A stretch of DNA of 64,000 nt from positions 4,159,001 through 4,223,000 of the forward strand of contig JAKZAN010000006.1 of assembly GCA_023053545.1 (NCBI GenBank). Direction: 5' to 3'. The stretch is from Lepidurus packardi (Eukaryota > Arthropoda > Branchiopoda > Notostraca > Triopsidae). Under the pieces are notes generated by a model. That model ran no database searches, was not told the DNA's origin, and saw only the letters and a list, made by a program, of their open reading frames with translations. Shown here in pieces: positions 1 to 10,600 of the stretch. A program made the position numbers and the translations under genes. Within the stretch, counting starts at the first letter, position 1; each line of letters starts with the position of its first letter.

Positions 1-193
1 AGATCATTGCGATTGGATCCCCGCGCTACGATTGAAGTGCAGTGCGGGTCATATTAAAGTACGGGAGGGTTATACTATACCGAAACTGTCATGCAATTTC
101 TTTGCCTTATTCATTTGGCTCTTATATGGCAAGGTTGTAAACAAGTTGGTATGAGTAAAACCGTTACTTTTCCCCTTTTGCCGAACCCTTAAA

Positions 194-515
194 GGCAACG
201 CGACATAAGGACTTCGATGTACCCGAAAAAAGGACTACGCCCCCCGACTTAAGGACTACAAATCTGACAAAAGGACTTACGAAACCCGACTTAAAGACTA
301 TAAACCCCGACTAGGTTAGCTTAACACTTTGGTTAGACTAGGTTAGGGGTTTGTAGTCCTTAAGTCGGGTACACCGTAGTCCTTTTGTCGTGTCATCCTT
401 TTTGTCGAGTCGTCCTTGTGTCGCGTCTTCCTTATGTCGCGTCTTCATTATGTCGTGCCGTCCTTATGTCGCGTCGTCCTTCTGTCGAGTCGTCTACCTC
501 CCCCGTAAAAACCTC
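194..515. repeat. Fold-back repeat copy F1 with minisatellite arms
   Basis: The left part carries spaced units containing GACATAAGGAC-like cores. The right part carries the same core in inverted orientation (TCCTTATGTCG) repeated about every 16 bp, from roughly 347 to 510. The middle (about 305-345) holds three TTAGG-like runs. Related copies lie at 21880-22165, 26908-27066, 35900-36272 and 37893-37965. The inverted arrangement of tandem units is typical of fold-back (snap-back) elements. No coding capacity is seen. The exact ends and any target-site duplication are not clear. Confidence 0.7.
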
Positions 516-1871
516 CTTGGGAAGTTATGATGATCAAGTGTGATCAAGTAGTACGAACACTCTTTCACAAATTGCATGACCAAGTACGGTGAAAAGTCTT
601 TCGCAAATTGCTAGTAAAGTTTGCGGGGAGAAACCAGATTGTGCCGACGAAGTAGAGGTTAAAGTAGAAAAATCTTAGCTTTTCAATGAGCGTTTTTCCT
701 TCGGACACTTTCACGTTCATTGCTTCACGCTAGGAGAGAAGTTAGAGGCACCTGATGTGTATCGTTGGAGCCATCCCATGCAAAAGACGAGAGGAGTATG
801 TACTTTGAAGGAAGGTAATGAGACAGACGGGCGACGTCGATGGCGTCGAAGGCGTGGACGATGGACTCTTTGACGTTATTACCGGTCCTTTTATTCTCCT
901 TACAAGAGACGTCGCCCACCTTTCTAATAGGAAATGGACTGACTTTAAACTTTGCTACCTTGCTTTAAAAAAATAAAAAAACGGGCGAGAAATATCATAA
1001 AAGATGGAACTAGAAAGTACAGCAAGGTTTTTCTGAAGTATTACTTCCCCTGCCGAAGCCGGCATCATTTATTTTACTTTTCTTGTTGTTCAGGACAGTA
1101 TTGGAGTCTAACTGAATGTGAAAATCTGTGATAAATATATTTTCGGGGAATTATATGGATACTCCCCAAGCAGCTGCCGGCGGTCTCATTTGGCAAAACT
1201 CCCGACGTACAATAAACCAGACCGTTAAGTTTTTATTTCCCCATCATGAAAACGAACCAGGCAACCTGCGTACAGCCGCATAGACATCGCAGGAGTAATG
1301 TTAGTAATCGGAGGCCGTCTTTGATAGTGGCAAGAGAAAAACGCTTTTATGGGATGTGAGAAGCGGTAAGGTGCGTAAGTGGCGACAGGCTAAAAGCGTA
1401 AACCTTTTTCATGGAAAGCTGCCGTCCAGTACTGGAATTACTGTTCCGTTTTCTGTAATTGTCGCTCTTGAATTACGAGCATGCTTTCATGGGTTCGAGT
1501 GCCACTTTCTTCGCCCCCAAAGTTAAGAAACACATACAGGAAACTGAAAATAAATGATTCCCAAACTCCTTGGAATTTCCGTCTTGAGTTAAGAAATCGA
1601 GTGCTAAATCTCTGCCCATTTTTATGCTAGTCGCAGCAGCGACCAAACTTCCTTAAAAGTTTGGACGAACTCAAGCGGGGTACATTTTTTCCCCATTTCT
1701 GGGGTTAGATCCTCATACTACAACTTTCGGAAAACGATGTGCTGTACGTCACGAGCCCTGACGCTTTAGCGCGTCGTAGTTTGGCTGTTAGTTCAACATT
1801 TCATTCTTAAACTAGGATAATTACCCCATCTAACGAGCTTTTTTGGTTAAAGTGAAGAAGAAAAGGCTTAC
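516..1871. other. Non-coding or unassigned segment
   Basis: No gene can be supported here. One minus-strand open frame (about 725-919, opening at a GTG) is preceded by a weak pyrimidine-AG. It could in principle be a downstream exon of the signal-peptide exon at 1872-1943, but it contains a single cysteine and resembles nothing I know. Confidence 0.4.
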
Positions 1872-1943
1872 CTTGATGTCTGTCGCGCATATCAAAACAG
1901 CAGCCAAGAGCAAAGTCAACAACACGAGTCGTGGGAAACCCAT
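1872..1943 (-). CDS. First coding exon of a secreted protein (signal peptide)
   Basis: The minus strand reads an ATG at 1943 followed by 24 codons (MGFPRLVLLTLLLAAVL then ICATDIK) ending in AAG. A good donor, gtaagc, follows at once. The peptide has the layout of a signal peptide: a basic residue near the start, a hydrophobic Leu/Ala/Val core, then Cys-Ala-Thr as a possible cleavage region. The exon ends in phase 0. The next exon must lie at lower coordinates or outside the window and was not identified, so the mature protein is unknown. The chance of a random ORF with both a clean signal peptide and a consensus donor is modest, hence the medium confidence. Confidence 0.5.
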
Positions 1944-4900
1944 TGTGGTGGCTCTGTTTCTTTCAGTCTTGTAGAATCCTACACAAAAACGAAGATTATA
2001 AGCAAGAAAGAAAAGGAAAGTAGTATTGGCAAGCAGTCACTTATTATGAGAAAGAAAGGAAAAAGCAAAAGCCAATACTCTTTCACAGAAGCGTGTAAAA
2101 CCTTTGAGTGCTTGTCACTTATTTGACTGGTGAAAGACAGTTCCTGTTCTGCGACCGTAATATTCACTTGTCAATTTAGATGATTTGTTTATGTCTGTTT
2201 CTTTGTCTTAGGTTTTACGCTTTCTGGGAAAAAATAGTCCCAAATTATCCTGACCGCGTTTTTCTGCTTCCTTTTATGTGCAGCAAGTGTGCCATACAGG
2301 ACAGTACGTTTCAGTTGCAATCCGAAACAATGCAATCCATTTGTACTACACCGTTTTTAGTGCTCCTCGCGAGTTGTGTTGTATGAGTCAGATGTAAAGC
2401 TTCGATATTGATTACTTTTGTTGCGTGCAAGAAGAGACTCCGTGTAACAGGAGCACTCTGTGGTACGGCAACTTTTAAATTATGAGCGAAAACACTGCCA
2501 CAATGCTGTAATAAGCAGGTCCAAGGGATATATACCACTACTACTACTATGGCAATACAAGCAGAGCAACGACCAACGACTAAGTGAGCTCAGAGAGCTT
2601 CTTGGTTTAGAGGACAAGACTTGTTTGGAGAAACTCACCTGTAAACTGGCCCTGTAGGGCAAGCGAAAATTGTAAAGATGCAAAGCGAGTTTTTAAGGGC
2701 TTCTTTTGGGGGTGTGGGAGTCGTGGGACAATGATTCAAGCTCCGTAGTTTTGCCCGCTCACCAGCTGTTTGATGCCTATCTGGCCAACCTTGGTTCCAC
2801 CAGTTCTTTCTTTCTCTCTCACCTGGCGCGCTCTTTCGTTCTTGCCTCTTAAGTCCTCACCTGTCACCTGTCACCATATCGAATTCCCTGCTGTGATTAA
2901 AGCACGAACTTCTCTTATTTTTTTGACACAGTCCTACGTAACCGGGCTGGTAGATCACGAACCCGAATGGAACACTGAGCCTGAGCTCGGAAATCTTGCC
3001 ATGTCTTGCGGACGGTGAGGAAAGCACCCAACAGAAGGGCGCAGGTCTGCAAAGGTCATCACTATCGTTGCCACGACGACAAGGAAAAACCCCATCGATC
3101 GATGCAAAAAGGAGAGGGGTAATGCAGCGCCGGGGGTTGCAGGGTACCCAAAGTTGGAAGGGTGGATTCTTTACAACGAGTTTCGTACAACGAGGCCAAA
3201 ATAAGCGGGGCCGTTATATAGCAATAGGACGGGTGCCAATAGGCCTGGCCTACTTGGTTCCCACATCTTTACCCAGCATGTATTATACTCTTCTATCAAT
3301 TCCTCGGACAGATCGAACTGCTAAACTAGCACTTGTTCGCTTGCATATGATAGGCCATAACTTACTTGCAGGGAACCGTGGAAAAACGTTCTGCCTATAA
3401 GCTTTCAACTCTGGATATGTACCAGTAACATTATTAAACCAACTGGGACTTTTGCAATGTAAACCCAGTGTTACCACACGGGTATACACACAACCAACAA
3501 CCAAGCTTTCAGCATTTGTGTATTCATAGCGAAAGAGCTTGCGAAAACTTTCCACGTTTTTTTCTCTGTGTATTATGTAGTACCCTTCAAGAAATAAGTA
3601 AGCGAACTTGGTACCGCGTAACCTCTTTTGAAATTCCTTTGCTTTTGTATTTCGCAACAAGCGGCAGAAGCAAAGTCTTTTGGCCCAGAAATCCCCAATG
3701 TTGGCTCTCGCAATATCGCGAAATATCTGGAAATATGTCAAAAGCAAGGAGTCTTAACAAACTGTAAAAGAAACGTTTCCCCGACAAAAGGGTTGGCGTG
3801 ACAGATTAAGATCTGATCCATTTCTTCGTGTCGTAATACGATTGACCTTTTGCATTGTGCCGGAGTAAAACCTTTCTCTCTGTATTAAGCCCACAGTAAT
3901 ATTCATTAAAAGGAAGTATGCGCGTGTTCCTTCATTTAAGGATAAAGCGTGATACGCTTTTTAAATAGAAATACTAATTTAGCAGATTTGAATTCCCGCT
4001 AGGCCTGCCCGTGCCTTCTGTCGATCGATCGTAGCATCACAGCATGTACTGCCACGCCCGCACGTGGCACGGTCGGTTCCTAGTGACGGGTAAAAACAAG
4101 TCCGGTTTACTGAACATCATACATCAAAAGGGCCAGTTGAGTTGTGTAATTCTAGCCGAAACTCCTTTGAAAGCCGCGGACGTGTTTGTAAACAGCCAAC
4201 AACTTAGCCTGTGCTCATTTACCTTCATTTCTTGTTTGTCCAGTTTTTTAAGTTGTAAGTTGGATGAAAAGTGATATCTATAATGCGTCATCGGCACTTA
4301 CACCTAAAGTTTACGTTCTGAGACCTTATTTTCCATATTTTGGTTCCAAAATGGCTCTTTTGAAAATACTTCCCTCTTATTGGTCAGACCGGGCCAACTT
4401 AAAGTCATTTTCTGCAAGTAATATTGCTGCTGCCAATAGTAATAACATCAAGAAGAGTGAATGCTGTAATACTGCGTCTTCTTTACCGGACATTGCTGGC
4501 ATAAATTCCCCCAAAAGACTAGGACAGTCGCGCGACACATGCCAATCAAACGAAAAAGGGTGCTGTGTGGGAAGGTAAGCATTGCATTAATATTCCTAAT
4601 CCAGTTTCACTGTTGTCAATAGACAAACGGGCTATCATTACCTCGCTCCGCTTTGAACACCCGCACGCTAATCGTGTTCGCTTGCTTAAACGCTGACATG
4701 AAACCTGCTCAAGGTGTAATCCACCCGGTTAGATGTCGGTTTATATTCTCAACAAACAACAATGTTCCTTATCACACCCGAGCCACGCAGCGTCCGAATG
4801 GTGATGGAACCTACCTCAACGCTTTTGAACAACCGGTTCACGATATAAAAAAAAATAATAAAAAATATGGCTTGCAAATTGCTTTAGAAAATAAACCGTA

Positions 4901-5580
4901 AAGAGAAACGCAGTACCAAGAGAGGACAAATTCTTAGAACTTGTTCTGTATAAGGCAAGGAAAAGAAAAAATTAGAAAGGGGTGGACTACCACGTGAATA
5001 TGGAGTGCAGCAGCTCGTTTAATGTGAGAATTCACAACGTATCAAATATAAAATTGGCTCTTTTCCAGCGCCGCGTGATGTTAGCTTCATTCCGTTTTTT
5101 TCAAGTTTTTTATAAACGGCCGGATTTAGGGTTGCATAATGAGATATAAGCAGCCGTGGAAGGTTTCTTATCGCCAAAGTTATTTATATTCGCGAAGAGC
5201 CACGAGACTTGACATTCTCACAGTCCGTGTGTCTAAATTTATAACCGTCCCGATAAGCCGCTCCTGTATTTTAACTCCATTTTACGACTATTTTATATTC
5301 CTGTATAAAAAGCAAAACTTTTGCAGAGGATTTCGTAGCCCAGCTAGTGTGTTCATGTTTTTTGTTGTTTTTTTGCTTTATTCTGTTTTCTTATCTTATA
5401 TCACGTGTGTTTACCTACGTACAAAGATGAAACTTGGTGACTTTTCAAGCTACCAGACATGCTTGATTCTCTGCCAAGAGAGCACGAGGCTTGTCTCCCT
5501 TTTCTTCCAAGAAAATGATGGGAACGAACCCTGAACAAATGTATTCTTTGACATGGAAAACGTCCATCACGTGACCACGG
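1944..5580. other. Intergenic segment without a supported gene
   Basis: Several open frames occur, the longest being 154 codons on the minus strand at 3283-3747. None shows a recognisable domain, good splice context or conserved motif. The frame at 2460-2657 (+) ends in a Leu/Glu-rich stretch but is not identifiable. I see no clear mobile element. Confidence 0.4.
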
Positions 5581-6500
5581 CCTAATCACGAGGTTTCAGT
5601 AGGCAAACGTGCTCTTTGCACGTTTGCTTCGTACAGTACTTTGGCAAAAGCATCTTCGATTTCCAAATCCAACTCGATTCAACTCGAGGAAATTGGCTTT
5701 CATTTTAAAATCGAATGGGATTTAAATCGGCGCTTAGACTTAAAATCGATTTTAAATAACGATTGCTGCGCACAAAATATGCATTAAAGAAGTATCTAAC
5801 TGTATTTGAAATGTATTTACATGTATTTAAAAAAGCCTAATCCTGAGGTTTCAGTAGGCAACGTGCTTCGTACAGGACTTTAGTGAAAACATCTTCGATT
5901 TTCAAATCCAACTCATTCTAAGGAACTTGGCTTTATTTTCAGGATCGGGTGGACTTTAAATCGGCGTTTAAACTTAAAATCGATTCAAAATAATGATTGT
6001 ATTACAAAAAATACCTTCGACGTTTAAATCGTATTGGCTTCGAATCGGCAAATAAAGTTAAAATCGATTTAAAGGACGATTGCTGCGCGCTTCCGTAAAC
6101 GAAATTTAAAAAAGTATTTAAATGTATTTAATTGTATTTAAAAATGTTATTTCTTAAATAACGAATCGCTTACTTGTACGGTTGTTTCGTACAGTATTTG
6201 AGCGAAAACATGTTCGATTTTCAAATCCGTGCCTTTATTCTTAAATCGAATGGACTTGAAATCGGCGTTTAAACTTAACATCGTTTTGAATAACGATTGC
6301 TGCACTTCTGTAAATGTATTTAAAAAATACCTTCGGCTTTTTAAATCAATTGAGTTGAAATCGGCACAAACATTTACAATCGATTAAAGGACGCTTGCTG
6401 CGCACTTTACTTTGTAAATTATCTCATGTCTTGTCGTGTTCATGTTCCTAAATCGAGTTTATTTTAAATCGACTCTAAAGGTCAGAATCGATTTCAGTCG
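5581..6500. repeat. Degenerate AT-rich tandem array
   Basis: Recurring blocks share an opening like GAGGTTTCAGTAGGCAA, then TTCGTACAG, then CATCTTCGATTTTCAAATCC, followed by a TTTAAATCGG-rich body and a close resembling AACGATTGCTGCGC. Starts are visible near 5588, 5842 and, more diverged, near 6165. Bodies recur again near 6000 and 6320. Spacing is about 250-325 bp, so the array is degenerate and internally deleted. No long ORF is present. Satellite-like or decayed element origin are both possible. Confidence 0.65.
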
Positions 6501-7619
6501 CTATGTCAAGTCATTCCTCGCGATTTTCTGTTTAAAATGAAATTGCGTGACTCGAAAGGATGTTTTATGTACGTATTTCCTTACATTAAACAATGGTTAC
6601 ATCGTCTAACACGTATAACCCAATAACCGACTGATATATAAGTAACGATTACTTTGATTTCATTCGAAAATTGTTTTAGTTTTGACATTTCACTCTTTAT
6701 GATTTAGTTTCAATCCTAAGGAATTTACAATTTCAGTTGCGATAACTTTTCCAAGACTTCCTGGCGTACCCAAGTACGCCAGGGTCGTACGTTGACACTG
6801 CATAGGTCATACACGAGCGTCATTTACATTAGCTCAGGCAAGATAAACATCTCTCGTACCAAAAGGTAAATAACGCTTACCCGTTGCTTTAGGCTTCTTT
6901 GCATGGTCCTGGCTTGTGGTCCTACGCCGTTATCGCAATGCATTAACTACTCGAGTTTCCTACCAAGTCCTTTTCCCGCTGTTTCAAACATAAATAATCT
7001 TGTATTTCTTAGTAACTTGTTTTTTGAAGATAGATATATCAAAGTATAACCTTGGAAAGATTAGTCATCCCGATTTTACCTAAGATTTCCTATAATCTTG
7101 ACCAAACGGCCTTCCTTATAGGCTTAGATTCCGGAAAACCTTCAAATTTTACCTGGAAATCTTCTTCCATAAGATGCACACGTGGCCGACTCATGGTCAG
7201 CCGGTTTATTGAAGTGTTCCTCAGCTCTTTTTTGTTCTTTTCTGTGTCGTTTGTGGCCTGCATGATACTGACTAGATTTTCCCCTTTTTGTTGCCTTCAG
7301 TCCGGTTATTGCACCGAGTAAATGTATACGTCAGTGTACTGCTTTGCATATTGCCATATGTAAAAGAAAGAATACATGGGAGGTGTGTCCTTCCGATAGG
7401 AGATAGACAGCCATTGGGTCAATGGAAAACTAGGGTAGTTAAAAACTTGGGAAAACTGGTTCCCTTGTTGCCAAGGCTTTCCACATGGACAGCAGGCAAG
7501 TCATGCGAGAAGAGTTGAGTGCTACGTTCATTGACACATTAACAACATTGTCCAGCTCACTGTAGTATAACTGTCCTTGATTTTATCCTTTTTATAACCG
7601 TTATTTTGTGTATTCGTAG
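6501..7619. other. 5' flank and probable first intron of the FNIP gene
   Basis: The N-terminal exon of the FNIP homologue should lie here or further upstream, since the first recognised exon opens in mid-codon at 7620. No exon with a convincing start codon and a matching phase-2 donor was found. An open frame at 7052-7321 shows no family resemblance. Confidence 0.35.
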
Positions 7620-10600
7620 CAAAGAAGCCGTGAGCATGCGAGGCCAAAAGATCCGAGTGGTGCTCTTTCGCGAATGCGATAGTCGAGGTCGGAAGTTACT
7701 CTTTGATTCCAAAACTGTCCGTCGAATCTCCTTGGAAGACCTCAAAGGCTCAAGTCGCCGCGTCGTAGAAGCGCACGGCAATTACGGCTACGAAGTAAGG
7801 ACTGCGTAATTCAACACTCGGTCATTTAAAAATTCCTTTCCTTTTTTTTCGTTCTTTTTTTATTGTTTGGTTGCCGCGCCGTTCTCAAGTATCAACCAGC
7901 TAATTCGGATGTGGAAACGCTGGGGGAAATGATATTCGGTTCCGCGTCATTGAACTTCCAGGGCAATTCGCTGAAAATCCACGAATTATCCTCGAGTGCC
8001 GAGTGCATTACCGAAGCACTTATGGTGAGCAAAGTGTTTTTCGCTCCTTGGAGTTCCCAGCTTCGCTCTCCCAACAGGTGACAAGATATTTTTTTAGAAA
8101 ATTTACAATAGATGCCGCTTATTGAGATCACTCGTAAAGGGCCGATTCAAAATGATAAAATTCATAGCATTGTAATCGGTTATTCGAAACATACTTTCGG
8201 ATATTAGAATCAATTTCAAAAGAATCTTCACATATACAGTAATGAAACTGCAGTAGTGGTCGCGACATGGACATTGCATATGAACCAATGACATGGCTTT
8301 TAAGTCGTTTTGACCAATCCTGTCATTTCCAGCCTACTATGCGCATAGGGAGAAATCCCTTCTAAACTCCCCATTCAATTAAATGAGCAGCTTATTCAAT
8401 TGAAGGACCAGTTCGTTTAATTGAACGGGAAAATTAGAAGGGATATTGTGTTGAAAACCTTACCTAAGCGTAGGAGAAGGGTTCAAAGGCGCAGTGTTAG
8501 TTGTGTTTTAGAGGTGAGGTTGTATAATGATGATGACGAACAAGAAAAGAGTTGATTTAAATGTAAAAGAGAAGCTGCGGCTCGTTGAAACTTCTGATAA
8601 GTCAATTTTAAAAGATTTGCCACAAAGGGACGCGGCCGTTAAGTTAGGAATTCCTCAATCATCTCGATCAAAATTGTTGAAAAATCGATACGAAATAAAC
8701 AATAGTGGGTGGAGTTAATCTAGAAAAGTAAACGTGTAGAAAGTGTCAAAAGTAGACGATGCTTTGTTTCTTTAGTTTATTTGGTATATATTTCCGATTT
8801 TCGCTTATTATAATCTTCGCTTAATAGAATCAATATTCACTTGAACACGTGCTCCGGATTTAGTGACAAAGGGACGTGCTGTACGCCGTTGCCGAAAGTG
8901 ACACTAGTATGTCACTTTTCGAACAATGATTCTTTTCAGCTAATGGAGTGCAAGAAAATACAAGTTTTAACGATTTTCATCGCGAAAGTTGATGAGAATC
9001 GTTAACCTAAGCTAACCTAACCTAACTTAATTCATTTCCAATCCAACTACCAATCTAATTCACAAACTACCTAATTCATTTCCAATCCAAAGTTTCAACT
9101 CGACTGACACCCGTTTGTCATTCTTTTTCCGGAGAAAGTTTTGCAACGATATGACAAATGTTTGTCACTTTTACCTCCGGGTTTTCAAACCGGAGAACCT
9201 GTTGTGACCAACGTGATCACAGTAAGCGGTATCTATATGTAACTTCAAAAACTTGGACTTACCAAAAATTTTATTTTATTTCACTTTTTTTGTTAAGAGT
9301 AGTAGTAGCTCGAACTGTTTCTCATCCTCTTCCAATGCATCGCTGACCAGCGTCAAGGAGAATGTCATCATGTCCAGACCCGAGAAAGGACCGTGTACCC
9401 TTCAGAAAACCAAAACCCTGCTCAAAATGCAAAGCGAAGATGATAGTGGCTATATAGGCGAACCAACCAACACGTCCGATGGAAGTTTGGCAAGTTTGCG
9501 GACCATGCCTAGCAGTTGTAACTTGGCTAATTCCAGCTCGCACCGTCTCCATGGTAAGTCTTACGAAGTATATTGTTGATCAAGTTTCTCAGGCAATTTC
9601 TTGTCCTAAAAAAATATTTGAAAAAAATCCACTTTTTATGCGTCTTGATATTGTTATTTTTGTCCGTGGTTCAGGTTGCCTGGCGAACGTGAAATCTTCA
9701 ACGAGCTGGAACAATGTACCCAAGCATTACTTATCCCATCCGTATTCCCAAGGCAACGGCAAGAAAGCGGCGTCGGATTCGTTATTAGCCAGTGATCGAG
9801 TCTCGAGTAGCAAAGATGTGGGATCCTCCTGCACATTGCTTAGCAATCGCAAGCCGCGCTTGGGATTGGCAGTTATCCTTAATTTACAAAATGACGCACT
9901 TGACCTCAAACGGCAGTTTTTCCTCCTGCCGCATGTGTTTGATTGCATGTTGCATAGATTGCAATCCGATGTGGAATACGCGTACTTGAATCGGCGGAAA
10001 TTTGCACATTTCATGACTGAAGCGTTGGGAAACTTCCTTCAGGTATTGCGTACTTTACGATTACGACCCCAAAGTGCTTATACCAAGGCTCTTGATGGGT
10101 TTTTCATAGAATATGAACAATTTCTTCTGTTTGCCGTTGCTGGATTCCATGTGGCTCACAATGGCTTCTGCCGCCACTGAAGAAAAGCGAAAACTCACAA
10201 CCCAGTTTTTGGACGATTTCGCCGAATTGTTTGCCAAGACGGACACAAAATTGACGAGTTTGTAAGTGTTCATAAAGAGTGCAATTTCCCCAAGCCAAAC
10301 GCTAATTTATTTATTTTTTTATTTTTTTTTCCTTTTCTTGCGAATTTCAAGTTTCTTTTCGACGTTACTTACAGCCGTTTTAAGTCACCACACAGGCTGG
10401 GTATCGACCATTGGACCTGGCGAGTCTCAGAATCTATTTTACAAAAGAGCCAGCACTAAAAGCAAAAGGGAAACCTTTTTCGGCGTAAGAACTGTTATCA
10501 GAGGAGAAAATAGTAGTCTGGTGCTGAAGCTGCTTCGCGTGCTTTCCTACTTTATACGGAACAATCTGTGGTTGCGTGACCACGCCAGCGAGCCCATGCC

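Noticed and set aside
194..515. CRISPR-like array
   Set aside because: The units are short, degenerate and inverted about a centre, with no unique spacers, and the sequence is plainly eukaryotic nuclear DNA.
3283..3747. 154-codon minus-strand open frame
   Set aside because: No recognisable domain, opens at a non-ATG codon, and an overlapping plus-strand frame of similar quality exists, so chance is the simplest explanation.
10266..10351. Upstream extension of the large FNIP open frame
   Set aside because: The open frame begins before the exon, but this part is the pyrimidine-rich intron end. The exon starts at 10352 by splice consensus and family match.
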